Assembly: GCF_009690845.1 (NCBI RefSeq)
Contig: NZ_VWSJ01000004.1
Location: 50,252 to 114,251 of the forward strand
Length of the DNA stretch: 64,000 nt
Direction of reading: 5' to 3'
Source of the DNA: Campylobacter portucalensis
Lineage (GTDB): Bacteria > Campylobacterota > Campylobacteria > Campylobacterales > Campylobacteraceae
In this document: positions 36,931 to 46,883 of the stretch, piece by piece
Numbering within the stretch: the stretch's first letter is position 1
How the letters are laid out: every line of letters starts with the position of its first letter
Position numbers and translations under genes: made by a program
The notes under the pieces: generated by a model
The model's database searches: none
What the model was told of the DNA's origin: nothing
The model's input: the letters and a program-made list of their open reading frames with translations, nothing else

Positions 36931-39846
36931 CTAAGCTTTTTCTAGCCTGCAAAGACCAGCATTAAATTCTGAAATTTGAGTTACTGGATCGAAGCCGTAG
37001 TTTGTGATTGTATTTGAGCTTTCGCCAACTGTATAAGGTTTAGCATCTTTTGGATATCTATCGCTTAAATCAACTCCTTGCATAACGCCCGCAAAGTGAT
37101 ATGGAAGACAAATTCGATCAGGTGTAACTGATTGTGAATATATGCATTTGATTTTTATTTTTGTGCCTTGTGGTGCATGCACCCACATCATATCACCATC
37201 TTTTATCCCATATTTTGCTGCTAAAATTGGATTTACATGAGCAAACATTTCAGGAGTAATTGATGCTAGATATTTACTAGTTCTTTCTATCATTCCAGCA
37301 CCGCTTAAATTTACAACTCTTAAAGAGCTTATTATTGTTGGAAATTCTTTACTCCAATCTTTTTCTTGTTGTTCGCTTTTAAATTTACTTGCTACACGGA
37401 AGTTTCTCTCTTGATCTTCAAAAGTTGGGTATTTTTCTACCAAATCCCATCTAGGTGAGTGAATCGGTTCTCTATGTTTTGGAATTTGATCTGCAAACTC
37501 CCAAACTATAGTTCTAGCTTTTGCATTTCCGCATGGACTAACTCCAGCTTCACGACATTTTTTAGCTATAATTCCACTATAATCGGTACTCCAAGAGCCT
37601 CCCATTTTAGCTTTTTCTTCTTCGGTTAAAGTTATACCTAGAATTTGTTCAATATTATCTTTTGTTATTTGAGCGTGTCCACCTTTTACTTTAGAGCCAG
37701 GAAGAGTTACACTTTCATCAGCCAACTGGCTAACACCATTATGTTCTAAACCAAATCTATTTCTAAAGCCCATTCCACCTTCTGCATAAGGTTTTGTTGT
37801 GTCATATAAAATTGGCGTTCCAGGGTGTTTTTCATCCCAGCAAGGCCATGGAAGACCATAGTATTCACCTTCAACAGGTCCTCTACCCATTTGAGTATCT
37901 GGATCGAAATTATGCCAATTTTCTTGATGTTTTCTAAGCCTTGCAGCAGTTCGTCCGTTATTGCCAATGCTTTGTGTATTTCTTGCAATCTCATCTGTCG
38001 CATCATCTGGCCAAATAAAATCATCTTTTACTTGTTTAACTTCTCCATTTACTATGCCCATTTTCATTCCACGCACATACTCATCATAAAAACCAAATTT
38101 TTTAGCAAATAAAAACATCACTTCTTGATCTTCTTTACTTTCAAATATAGGTTTAATGACTCTTGTTCTCCATTGTGCAGCTCTATTTGTAGCCGTTACA
38201 TAACCTTCGCTTTCAAACTGAGTCGCCACTGGTAAAACATAAATTCCATCTTTTCTATCACTTAAAATAGCAACTTCATTTAAAAATGGCTCAGCAATGA
38301 CAAGCATATCAAGCTTATCGATAGCTTCAGCTATTTTAGTAGTGTGTGCCATCGAAGTAATTCCTGTTCCTTGCACCCAAAGAACTCTTAAATTTCCACT
38401 TGAAAAAGTCTCTTCTTCTTTTAATACGCCTTGCCACCATTTTGAAAGAGACCAGCCTTTTTCATTTCTCCAATTTCTATCTTCTGGATTTTTTGGATCA
38501 TGATAAAAATACTCTCTAAAATTTGTCCCTTTTACCTTTTCGCCAAGCTTTTCTCTAGGTTCTTTTGTAGATACTGCAAATCTTTTAACAAATTCATTAA
38601 AATCAACTCCCCAGCCTTTGCAATGATGTTTGAAAGCACTATCTCCAAGACCATAATAGCCAGACAAACTATCAGCCAAACAGTTCATATCAGTTGCACC
38701 TTGAACGTTGTCATGACCTCTTAAGATATTTGTTCCACCACCAGGTTTACCCATATTTCCTAATACGAGTTGTAAAATGGATAAAATTCTTGTATTTGAG
38801 TGTCCAACTGAGTGTTGAGTGATCCCTAAAGACCAAAATAGAGTGGCTGGTTTTGTATTTGCATACATTTTGGTAAATTGTATTAATTCTTCAGCCTTGC
38901 ATCCTGTTACATTTGCTACTTCTTCTGGTGTCCAATGCTCGGCTTCTTTTTTTATCTCCTCAACGCCATAAGTTTGATTTTTGATTACTTCTTTATCTTC
39001 CCAACCATTTTTAAATATCAAATGAAGCATTCCATAAACAAAAGCGATGTCTGTTCCTGGTCTGATTCTAATATACATATCAGCTTTAGCTGCTGTTCTT
39101 GTATAAACTGGATCTATAACAACTAATTTTGCATTATTTCTATCTTTTGCTTGAATAATGTGCTTCATAGCACCAACAGGATTTGCTACTGCTGGATTTG
39201 CACCAATTACTAACATCATTTTTGCATTTTTTGCTACATCTCCAACGTGATTTGTCATAGCACCATAACCCCAAGTATTTGCCACACCGGCAACTGTTGC
39301 ACTATGTCAAATTCTAGCTACGTGATCTATATTGTTTGTGCCCCAAAAAGCTGCAAATTTTCTAAAATAAAAAGCTTGTTCATTTGAAAATTTAGCAGAT
39401 CCTAAAAATTCAACAGAATCTGGCCCATCTTCTTCACGAATTTTAAGCATTTTATCGCCTATTTCATTAACAGCTGTTTCCCAACTGATTCTCTCCCACT
39501 TTCCATTTACTTTTTTGAGTGGATATTTAAGTCTCATTTTTGATTTTGTTAAATCCATTTGATCGATGCCTTTTGAGCAGTGGCTTCCTTGGCTAATTGG
39601 ATGATCAATTGCCATATCTTGTCTTATCCAAGTATTTGTGCTTTCATCTACTTCTGCTAATACACCACATCCCGCCGAACATATCGAACAGATTGTTTTT
39701 TTTATAACTGAATTTGGAAAAGGATTTTTGATTTCTTCTTTAGTTGCTTCTCTTAATGTTGGGTTGTTACCAAATACGGTAGTTGTACCGGCCCCAAGAG
39801 CAGCAAGTTTTAAGAAGCTTCTTCTTCCTATATTTGTCTGACTCAT
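36931..39846 (-). CDS. fdhA: Selenocysteine-containing formate dehydrogenase catalytic subunit
   Basis: 971 aa including selenocysteine at residue 180, encoded by TGA at 39307-39309. The frame runs DHVARI-Sec-HSATVAGVANTWGYGAM, matching the Sec site of E. coli FdhN (ARV-U-HGPTVA). The N-terminus is a Tat signal (GRRSFLKLAALGAG, RR at 8-9). The 4Fe-4S ligands are C53, C56, C60 and C90. Downstream are bis-MGD binding segments such as GANPAVANPVGA and the C-terminal molydopterin domain. It oxidises formate to CO2 in the periplasm. The TGA is not a lesion: the frame, motifs and a SECIS hairpin are all intact. Confidence 0.95.
39272..39309 (-). promoter_or_regulatory. Bacterial SECIS element of fdhA
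   Basis: Numbering the UGA as 1-3 in the mRNA, the stem UUGCC/GGCAA closes the apical loop GGUGU at positions 22-26, and U17 is present. In E. coli fdhF, as I recall it, the loop GGUCU also sits at 22-26 and U17 is the bulged base needed by SelB. This is the signal that directs Sec insertion. Confidence 0.85.
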
Positions 39847-39855
39847 TTTTATCTC

Positions 39856-40068
39856 CTATTTTGCAATCTTATAATATTGATCCCAAAGTTGATTTTTGCT
39901 ATAAAGTACCTCTTTTTTAGCCGCTTTACCGCAAATAACGCCATTTGATTCGTTTGTTGCTTCGTGTTTATTTAGCACATCATTACAGCACTCATTTGCT
40001 AAAGCTACTGTTGTTGCTGCACTAGCTATTAGAGATTTTTTTAAAAAATCTCTTCTTTTTTCTTTCAT
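39856..40068 (-). CDS. Small Tat-signal protein of the FDH operon
   Basis: 70 aa from the second of two close ATGs: aaggagg lies 6 nt before it but touches the first ATG at 40074. Twin-arginine motif RRDFLKKSLIASAA at the N-terminus, then a short polar tail with an adjacent Cys pair (NECCND) and one more Cys. The gene lies 9 nt before fdhA. A comparable small Tat protein precedes fdhA in C. jejuni. Its role is probably assembly or anchoring of the dehydrogenase, which is inference. Confidence 0.75.
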   Translation of the reverse strand: MKEKRRDFLKKSLIASAATTVALANECCNDVLNKHEATNESNGVICGKAAKKEVLYSKNQLWDQYYKIAK

Positions 40069-40095
40069 TTTCATCCTCCTTATATTAATTTATTA

Positions 40096-40101
40096 TCAAA
40101 A
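40096..40101 (-). promoter_or_regulatory. -10 box ahead of the FDH structural genes
   Basis: TATAAT in acatataattttg on the leftward strand, about 27 nt before the small Tat gene start and downstream of the terminator-like hairpin at 40133-40169. Confidence 0.45.
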
Positions 40102-40132
40102 TTATATGTAAATTTTGCATATTTTATATTTA

Positions 40133-40169
40133 AAAAAACTAAACAAAATTAAATTTTGTTTAGTTTTTT
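40133..40169. terminator. Strong symmetrical hairpin between the chaperone gene and the FDH genes
   Basis: A 17-bp perfect stem (aaaaaactaaacaaaat and complement) around the loop taa. With A-run and T-run flanks it can terminate in both directions. It separates the polyferredoxin-TorD pair from the small Tat-fdhA-fdhB genes, which then use their own promoter. Confidence 0.7.
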
Positions 40170-40247
40170 ACTATGCAAATTTATCATATTTGTTATTAAA
40201 AAATATTTATTTTTAAAATTAAAATAAATATTTAAGAATAGTTTAAT

Positions 40248-40940
40248 TTAAATATCTAAATTGCTCCAGTCGTATTTATCTCGTACGCTAGCTATTTTTG
40301 ATATATAGGGTTGTCTTTCTATAGACTCTTTTGCTACGCTAAAATCTGCTTTTTGTGGTTTTGTGATACCTAATAACGACCTCTCAAAAGCAAAAAAACT
40401 CTCCATCAAATTTGCTAAAGCCAAGAAAAATTTAGCAAATTTACTATCTTTTATAAATTCAATCATCTCATCGATAAATTCATTAACGACATTTACAAAA
40501 AGTTCAGTGCTTAAAAAATTGCTTTTATCAACTTCTTCTTTTAAGAGTGAAGACATTAGGTAAAATATAAATCCTACAAAATCTTCGCTATCTTTGCATA
40601 AGTTATTATCTCTTCTAAATTTACTTTTTTTTAATGTATTTATCACAATCATTTTTGAAGTGCCATCATCTCTTCCATCTTTATAAAATGATGCTGTTAG
40701 TGGGACATTTGCATAAGAGTAGTCAAAAAGTAGTCGGTTTTGCTCCTCTTTGAATTCTTCAAAGCTAAAATTTTCTAAAATTTCAAAAAATTTACCATCT
40801 CCTTCATCCAACAAAGAGCTTTTTAAATATGCAAGCTCTTCTTTCCAGACTCTAAATTTTGTGTCATTTTCGCTAAAGAAAAATGGTATAGCAAAAAATT
40901 CATAATAATAACTTCTTGCAATTGTTATATTTTTATTCAC
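40248..40940 (-). CDS. TorD-family chaperone for formate dehydrogenase
   Basis: 230 aa, all-alpha. The pattern ARSYYYEFFAIPFFF...KEELAYL, then RLLFDYSYANVPLTASFY and the C-terminal helices, is that of TorD/DmsD-like proteins that hold molybdoenzymes until cofactor insertion and Tat export. Its position just upstream of the FDH genes points to FdhA as client, like the Cj1514-type gene in C. jejuni. It overlaps the polyferredoxin gene by 8 nt. Confidence 0.78.
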   Translation of the reverse strand: MNKNITIARSYYYEFFAIPFFFSENDTKFRVWKEELAYLKSSLLDEGDGKFFEILENFSFEEFKEEQNRLLFDYSYANVPLTASFYKDGRDDGTSKMIVINTLKKSKFRRDNNLCKDSEDFVGFIFYLMSSLLKEEVDKSNFLSTELFVNVVNEFIDEMIEFIKDSKFAKFFLALANLMESFFAFERSLLGITKPQKADFSVAKESIERQPYISKIASVRDKYDWSNLDI

Positions 40941-42621
40941 TTAAAATTTCCTCCTTAAATTTTTTAGTTAATTGTAACTGAGCCTGTATCATCAACTTAG
41001 CTTTACAATCAGCACAGCAATAAAGCGTCTTAATCTTTTGTGGGTCATTTGCAAATTTGGGCGTCATAATGTCAGCTATTTTTCTTATGGCTTTTTCTGT
41101 AGCAAATTCCTTGCCACACTCTATACATTTAAACAATTTATCTTTTGCTAGAGTTTGGTATTCAAAATATTTAGGTTCAAGCCTCATCTCGCCGCGTGTT
41201 AAAAATATCGTATCTTTTTCAGCACAGCTTTGCGTACAGTATCCACAGGTGGTACAAATAGAGGCGTTAAATTTAATACTATTATCACTTGTATCAGCCA
41301 CCAATGCTCCCACATTACATGCTCCAACACAGCTTAAACAAAGAGTGCAAGAGTTTTCGTTTATCTCTACACTTCCATATCTTACCCACTCTCCGCTTTT
41401 TGCAACACCTAAATTTTCATCTCCTACCAAGAATTTAACTCTTTTTGCAAAAATTTCTCTTTTTGATAAATTTCTTTGACTCATAATAAATTTAGAGCCA
41501 TCTATATATTTAATTTCTTTTAAATATTTTCTTAACTCAATCTCATCTTGTGCCACAAAAATAGCTGTTTCGTTAAATTTAGCCCTATAGATATCGTTGA
41601 TTAGATTTATGCTATCTTTTGTGCCTGGACTTACAAAATCGCTATAAAATATTAAATTTGCTCCGCTTATTTGTAAAAGCGACATTAAGTGAGTTTGACT
41701 AATAAATTTCTCACCCTCAATAGCAAAAGGTAAAAACCCTTCAGGTAGCGTAACATCACAATCTTGAATATCCATCATTCTTGGAACTATTACTATTTTT
41801 TTATCTTCATACATACTCGCAACTTCAAAAAACGCATCAGCAGGCATTTTTGCATAATCCATCGCACCACTTGGACATACAGAAATACATCCCCCACACT
41901 CCATACAGTCAATATGAGAAAAAACTAAATGACGTTTTTCATCATCTTTTAAAATCGCTACAGTTGGACAGACATCCACACATTTTGCACAGTGCTCGCT
42001 TCGTCTTTCGTGATATTGGCAAATTTTATCATCATAAGTTATAGCACTTTTGTACTTATATACAGGACTTCGTTTTTCTAAATATTCTAAAATTTCATCA
42101 TTTAAAAGATCTTTAATCTCTAAAACCCCGCTTTGTCTAAGCATATAATCTTTCGCATCTCGAACTAAAATAAAATCACTTTGCACCTCTAACTCATCAT
42201 TTTCTCTAAGCACGGTAGTGAAGAGATCGCCTATTTCGCCATATAAAAATTTAATCTCATTGTGCATTAATAAAATCACCTTAAAATCTGATTTTTTTAG
42301 TAACTCTATAAGACTATTTTCATCCTCATTGCTTATTAAAATGATATTTTTACCTATTTCTTTTTTATAATCCATATCAAGGGCTTTATCAAAAGCACAG
42401 GCTCTTGCTTCGTATAAAATTAAAGAATTTTTAGCTTTTGTAATAGTATCATCTAAGCTATTTTTCAAGTAATAATTAATTTCAGGTGCATAAATTTCAG
42501 CCTTAATATCTTTGGAATTTGAGACTAAAAATCCTTTATCGTCTATGCTATTTTTTTCTATAATTTCTATTTCATCTGGCAAAACAGCTTCAAATTCTTT
42601 TAAAAAAACAAATTCTTTCAT
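40933..42621 (-). CDS. Polyferredoxin-like 4Fe-4S protein of the FDH locus
   Basis: 562 aa from the ATG at 42621, preceded by gaaagg at a normal distance; an upstream TTG at 42639 would add six residues. Ferredoxin cluster sets: CAKCVDVCPTVAI and CMECGGCISVCPSGAM (residues about 215-260), then CTLCLSCVGACNVGA and CTTCGYCTQSC further on. The end has a zinc-ribbon-like CIECGKEFATE...CCADCKAK. It is cytoplasmic, with no signal. Likely electron transfer or maturation for formate dehydrogenase. Divergent from selA. Confidence 0.8.
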   Translation of the reverse strand: MKEFVFLKEFEAVLPDEIEIIEKNSIDDKGFLVSNSKDIKAEIYAPEINYYLKNSLDDTITKAKNSLILYEARACAFDKALDMDYKKEIGKNIILISNEDENSLIELLKKSDFKVILLMHNEIKFLYGEIGDLFTTVLRENDELEVQSDFILVRDAKDYMLRQSGVLEIKDLLNDEILEYLEKRSPVYKYKSAITYDDKICQYHERRSEHCAKCVDVCPTVAILKDDEKRHLVFSHIDCMECGGCISVCPSGAMDYAKMPADAFFEVASMYEDKKIVIVPRMMDIQDCDVTLPEGFLPFAIEGEKFISQTHLMSLLQISGANLIFYSDFVSPGTKDSINLINDIYRAKFNETAIFVAQDEIELRKYLKEIKYIDGSKFIMSQRNLSKREIFAKRVKFLVGDENLGVAKSGEWVRYGSVEINENSCTLCLSCVGACNVGALVADTSDNSIKFNASICTTCGYCTQSCAEKDTIFLTRGEMRLEPKYFEYQTLAKDKLFKCIECGKEFATEKAIRKIADIMTPKFANDPQKIKTLYCCADCKAKLMIQAQLQLTKKFKEEILSE

Positions 42622-42763
42622 AAATTTATAGCCTTTCAAAAAAACATTTTATCAATTTATGTTATTTTATAATAATTAACTTAAAATCTTGTTTAAATAA
42701 AAATACTAGTTTTAGCAAAAGAAATCAAGCTAAATTTATCTAATTTTTGATATACTTCTAAAA

Positions 42764-42778
42764 TATCTAGTTTAGATA
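42764..42778. promoter_or_regulatory. Inverted repeat in the selA upstream region
   Basis: tatcta-gtt-tagata, a 6-bp inverted repeat 13 nt before the selA ATG. A related half-site (tttatctaat) lies about 30 nt upstream. It could be an operator or part of the mRNA leader; no known regulator site is matched. Confidence 0.3.
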
Positions 42779-42791
42779 AACAGGAGAAAGA

Positions 42792-44120
42792 ATGAAAATA
42801 AATCTTCCAAAAGTTGATAAAATATCAAATTTAGATGAGTTTAAAAACTGTTTTAATCCACTGATTTTAAATTTAGCAAAAGAGATTATAGAAAATGAGC
42901 GAAAAAAAGCCATAAAAGGTGAATTTTATAAAAATGAAAATGAGATTATAGAAGAGATTAAATTTAAATATAAAGAGCTTGAAAATTTAGAATTAAAGCC
43001 CCTTATAAACGCAACTGGTGTGGTGCTTCATACAAATTTAGGAAGAAGTGTTATAAGTGAAAAAATTTTAAAAAGAGCTTTTAGGATTATCTCTTCATAT
43101 TCAAATTTAGAGTATGATTTAAGTGGCGGAAATAGGGGGCTTAGATATGATTATAGTGCAAAATTATGTTCTATGCTTTTTGGTTGTGAGGACGCTTTAA
43201 TAGTAAATAATAATGCAAGTGCAGTTTTTTTAGTGTTAAATACATTTTCAAAAGATCTTCAAAGCGTAGTTAGTCGTGGTGAGCTTGTTGAAATAGGGGG
43301 GAGTTTTAGAATTCCAGAGGTTATGAAAAATTCTAGTGCAATTTTAAAAGAAGTTGGCACTACAAATAAAACTAATATAAAGGACTACGAAGAAGCTATT
43401 TGTGAAAATACGGCAATTTTAATGAAGGTGCATCAATCAAATTTCAAAATTCAAGGTTTTAGTCAAAGTGTGGGATTGGATGAAATTGTATCTTTAGCTA
43501 AAGAGCGTAATATTATAAGTTATTATGATTTAGGAAGCGGATATATAAATGAAATGCCTTACTCATTAGGAAAAGATGAGCCAAGCGTGGATAAGCTTTT
43601 AAAAACAGGGGTTGATATTTTAAGCTTTAGTGGAGATAAACTTTTTGGAAGTGTGCAGTGCGGTATAATTTTAGGCAAAAAAGAGTTGATTTTGAAATTA
43701 AAGCAAAATCAACTTTTAAGAATGCTTAGAGTTGATAAAATCACTATTGCTATTTTAAATGAAACTTTAAAAGCGTATATAAATAAGGAATTTAGGCTAA
43801 TTACAACCCAAAATCAAATTCATAAAAGCTTAGAGGATTTATCTAAAATGGCGGAATTTGTCCAAAAAAACATACCTCAAAAAACAGAAATCATTACAAC
43901 TAAAACATTTATAGGTGGCGGATCTCTGCCTTGCAAACAATATCCAAGCATAGCTCTTGTTTTTGATAAAGAGGCAATTTTGACTGAGAAATTATTTAGA
44001 GAAAAAGGAGTGATTGGTCGTATAGAAGAGTCTAAATTTTTACTTGATTTTAGGTCTATTTTAGATGAAAATTTAGAGGGCTTAATAAAAATATGCAAAG
44101 AGCTAGGAGAGAATTTATGA
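42792..44120 (+). CDS. selA: L-seryl-tRNA(Sec) selenium transferase
   Basis: 442 aa PLP enzyme that converts Ser-tRNA(Sec) to Sec-tRNA(Sec) using selenophosphate. Visible: NATGVVLHTNLGRS at 73-86 and the PLP-lysine motif SFSGDKLFGSVQCGI (K283). Usual family length. The stop TGA overlaps the selB ATG (ATGA). selD and a canonical tRNA(Sec) gene are not in this window. Confidence 0.95.
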   Translation: MKINLPKVDKISNLDEFKNCFNPLILNLAKEIIENERKKAIKGEFYKNENEIIEEIKFKYKELENLELKPLINATGVVLHTNLGRSVISEKILKRAFRIISSYSNLEYDLSGGNRGLRYDYSAKLCSMLFGCEDALIVNNNASAVFLVLNTFSKDLQSVVSRGELVEIGGSFRIPEVMKNSSAILKEVGTTNKTNIKDYEEAICENTAILMKVHQSNFKIQGFSQSVGLDEIVSLAKERNIISYYDLGSGYINEMPYSLGKDEPSVDKLLKTGVDILSFSGDKLFGSVQCGIILGKKELILKLKQNQLLRMLRVDKITIAILNETLKAYINKEFRLITTQNQIHKSLEDLSKMAEFVQKNIPQKTEIITTKTFIGGGSLPCKQYPSIALVFDKEAILTEKLFREKGVIGRIEESKFLLDFRSILDENLEGLIKICKELGENL

Positions 44121-45943
44121 ATACTATAATAATAGGCACAGCAGGTCATATCGATCACGGTAAAACAGCCCTAATTAAGGCTTTAAATGGTTTTGAAGGT
44201 GATGAAATGAAGAGCGAAAAAGAGCGTGGAATCACTATCGATTTAAGCTTTTCAAATTTAAAAAATAAAGATAGCAATATAGCTTTTATAGATGTTCCTG
44301 GTCATGAAAATTTAATCAAAACAATGATTTCTGGTGCATACGGATTTGATGCTGCAATGCTTGTAGTAGCAAGTGATGATTCTATAATGCCACAAACAAA
44401 AGAGCATATTGAAATTTTATCCTTACTTGGCGTAAAGAGCATAATTTTATGTATCTCAAAATGTGATTTAACGGATATTGATCAACAAAAAAGTGTTGAA
44501 CTAGAAGCGAAAAAATATATAAAAAAATTTAGTAATTTAGAAATTTTAAAAACATTTTTTATTAGCGTAAAGGATGAAATTTCTATAAAAGAGTTAAAAA
44601 ATTATCTTTTTACACTAAAACCAAAAGCCCACGATATAACTCTTTTAACAAGATATTATATAGATAGAGTTTTTGCTTTAAAAGGTGTTGGCACGATTGT
44701 TACTGGAAGTTTAATAGATGGCAATATTAAAAAAAATGAGAAACTAATATGTTTAGATAACAATAAAGAAATTTTAGTAAGAAACATAGAAGTGCATAGC
44801 GAATTTCAAGATTTTATCCAAGCGCCAAATAGAGTGGCTTTAAATTTATCAAATGTATCTGTAAGTGATTTGCAAAAAGGTTTTATTTTAACCAAAAAAG
44901 GTTTTTTTAGGGGATTTAAAGAAGTTGATTGTGTTTTTTATGGAAAAATTTCTCACAATCAAGATGTGGTATTTTGTGTAGGAAGTAAGCAAATTTCAGC
45001 TAAAGCTTTAATTTTAAGCGTTAAAGACGACTCAAAATTTATTACATTTAAATTTACAAAAGATATGTTTTTGAAATTTGATGAGCCTTTTGTGATTTTA
45101 TTGAATTCTCGTGTAATTGGCGGAGGAAGAGTTTTAAATCCAATTTTAGAACCTTTAAAAAAACCAGAAAAAATCAAGCTTTTAGCTTATCTTTTAAATA
45201 AAAATTTCATAAAAGTTTTTGAAACTTTAACACAAAATCATAAGCATGGATTTGGGCTTATATCATCGTTTCAAAGATTTAATATGGATCACGAAAATGC
45301 TTTAAATATCGCTCTAAATTTAAAAGATGTTTTTGTTGATAAAAAAAATTTATGCATATATCCACTTGAGGCTAAAAAAGATGTGAAAGATTTTATAAAA
45401 TTTATCATTTCTAAAAATGAATATGCTATTTTTTCAGCTACTAGTATAAATTTAAGGCTATCTTGGGCTAGTGATGAATTAGCAACTTTGTGTTTAAATG
45501 AGTTACAAGAGCAAAATTTGATTGAAAAATATGGAGCTTTATATATCAAAAATGGAGTTGATTTTGAAAATTTAAGCCAAAATTTAAGCCAAAAAATTTT
45601 TAATATTTTAGAAAAATCATCCATAACTCCACCTGCACCATATAACCTATATGATGATTTAGATATTGATAGATTAGCAGGCGATAATGCTTTAAAAAGC
45701 CTAACTCAGGCAAAAAAAGTAGTTCGTTTAGCTCACAATATCTTTATAACAACTCAAAATTTAAATTTGGTTTTGCAAGAAATTAGGCAAATAATAAAAG
45801 AAGTAGGTTTTGCAAATGTGCAAAATGTTAAATTAAAATTAAACATAAGTCGCAAATTTGCTCTTGCTTATCTTGAATATTTGGATAAATTCGATGATAT
45901 TAAAAATATGGAAAATAATAGAGTGCTTTTAAATACTATTTAA
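44117..45943 (+). CDS. selB: Selenocysteine-specific elongation factor
   Basis: 608 aa from the ATG at 44117 (preceded by aggagag inside selA). GTPase motifs: AGHIDHGKTAL (P-loop), DVPGHE (G3) and SKCD (G4 variant). Then come EF-Tu-like domains 2 and 3 and a C-terminal half of winged-helix repeats (from about residue 370) that bind the SECIS. It delivers Sec-tRNA to the UGA in fdhA, the only SECIS-bearing gene I found in this window. Confidence 0.95.
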   Translation: MNTIIIGTAGHIDHGKTALIKALNGFEGDEMKSEKERGITIDLSFSNLKNKDSNIAFIDVPGHENLIKTMISGAYGFDAAMLVVASDDSIMPQTKEHIEILSLLGVKSIILCISKCDLTDIDQQKSVELEAKKYIKKFSNLEILKTFFISVKDEISIKELKNYLFTLKPKAHDITLLTRYYIDRVFALKGVGTIVTGSLIDGNIKKNEKLICLDNNKEILVRNIEVHSEFQDFIQAPNRVALNLSNVSVSDLQKGFILTKKGFFRGFKEVDCVFYGKISHNQDVVFCVGSKQISAKALILSVKDDSKFITFKFTKDMFLKFDEPFVILLNSRVIGGGRVLNPILEPLKKPEKIKLLAYLLNKNFIKVFETLTQNHKHGFGLISSFQRFNMDHENALNIALNLKDVFVDKKNLCIYPLEAKKDVKDFIKFIISKNEYAIFSATSINLRLSWASDELATLCLNELQEQNLIEKYGALYIKNGVDFENLSQNLSQKIFNILEKSSITPPAPYNLYDDLDIDRLAGDNALKSLTQAKKVVRLAHNIFITTQNLNLVLQEIRQIIKEVGFANVQNVKLKLNISRKFALAYLEYLDKFDDIKNMENNRVLLNTI

Positions 45944-45989
45944 CTTTTTCATATATAATTTTGCAAATTTTTAATAAAAGGTTTTATGA

Positions 45990-46706
45990 ATGAAAAAAAT
46001 GTTTTTAACTTCGGTTTTAAGTTTAAGTGCTGTTTTTGCTGCAAGTGATTCTGAAATTTTAAGTTTATACAACAACCCTATGTCAGCTGGACACGGACTT
46101 AGCGTAAAAATAGAAAAAAGAGAAGCGATAAAAGAATTTCCAGGTATAGATATGGTGGTTTTAAAAATAACTCAAGGCGAACAATCTCAAAACGATGTTG
46201 TATTTACTCATGGAGATTTTATAATACCTGATCTTTTTAATATCAAAACAGGCGTTAGCTACAAAGCTGATTTTATGGAAAAATCACTATCTAGCAAACT
46301 ATCAAGCATATATAAAAAAGAGAGTTCAAAAAACATAATAAAATTAGGAAATGACCCTAAAAAGCCAACTATTCTAATTTTAAGTGATCCAGAGTGCCCA
46401 TATTGCAGAAGAGAACTTGATAGTATAGAAGATAGATTAAAAGAATCAAATGTTGAGATGATTATGACAGCCATTCATGGTGCAACTTCTCACGCAAAAA
46501 GCTTTAAAATTTATCAAGAAACAGAAAAAGCAAAAAGCGATGCTGAAAAGATTAAAATTCTTAAAAAATACTATGATCCAAGTTTGAAAAAAGTAGATGG
46601 CGTAAGTAGTGATGATATAGCAAAAATGCAACAACTTGCAGATAAATACTTTGAAACAGGCGTTAGAGGCGTGCCATTTATAATTGAAAAAGATATGTTA
46701 AAATAA
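45990..46706 (+). CDS. DsbC-like periplasmic thiol:disulfide protein
   Basis: 238 aa, signal peptide ending near SAVFAAS. N-terminal small dimerisation-like domain, then a thioredoxin fold with the active site CPYC (in LSDPECPYCRRELD, about residues 135-138) and the cis-Pro loop RGVPFII. The CPYC dipeptide and overall layout fit DsbC/DsbG isomerases. It follows selB by 46 nt with its own Shine-Dalgarno. No DsbD-type reductase is near. Confidence 0.82.
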   Translation: MKKMFLTSVLSLSAVFAASDSEILSLYNNPMSAGHGLSVKIEKREAIKEFPGIDMVVLKITQGEQSQNDVVFTHGDFIIPDLFNIKTGVSYKADFMEKSLSSKLSSIYKKESSKNIIKLGNDPKKPTILILSDPECPYCRRELDSIEDRLKESNVEMIMTAIHGATSHAKSFKIYQETEKAKSDAEKIKILKKYYDPSLKKVDGVSSDDIAKMQQLADKYFETGVRGVPFIIEKDMLK

Positions 46707-46724
46707 CCTTCATTTTAAATTGAT

Positions 46725-46752
46725 TTTTGATAGATTTAATTCTATCAAAATC
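46725..46752 (+). terminator. Terminator after the DsbC-like gene
   Basis: Perfect 10-bp stem ttttgataga/tctatcaaaa with the loop tttaat, about 20 nt after the stop. Confidence 0.65.
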
Positions 46753-46883
46753 TGCAAAATTTTCAAAATCCACTAAACACTCCATTTTAAATTTTATATA
46801 AAATTTAAAATTTTTTAAATTTGTTGATGAATTTATATTAAAAATTTTTTAGTATAATGTCTAACTTCAACAAAAGGATTTTT

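Noticed and set aside
39286..39309. Stop codon splitting fdhA into two genes or making a pseudogene
   Set aside because: The TGA lies at the conserved Sec position, both sides stay in the same frame, a SECIS hairpin follows and selA-selB are nearby.
42639..42639. Upstream TTG start for the polyferredoxin (and similar upstream starts for uraA, modA, modC and carboxynorspermidine dehydrogenase)
   Set aside because: In each case a downstream ATG or GTG has a better-placed Shine-Dalgarno and gives the usual family N-terminus.
43298..43306. G6 run in selA as a phase-variation tract
   Set aside because: Six G is below the length at which slippage is usual, the frame is intact, and it encodes a plausible Gly-Gly.
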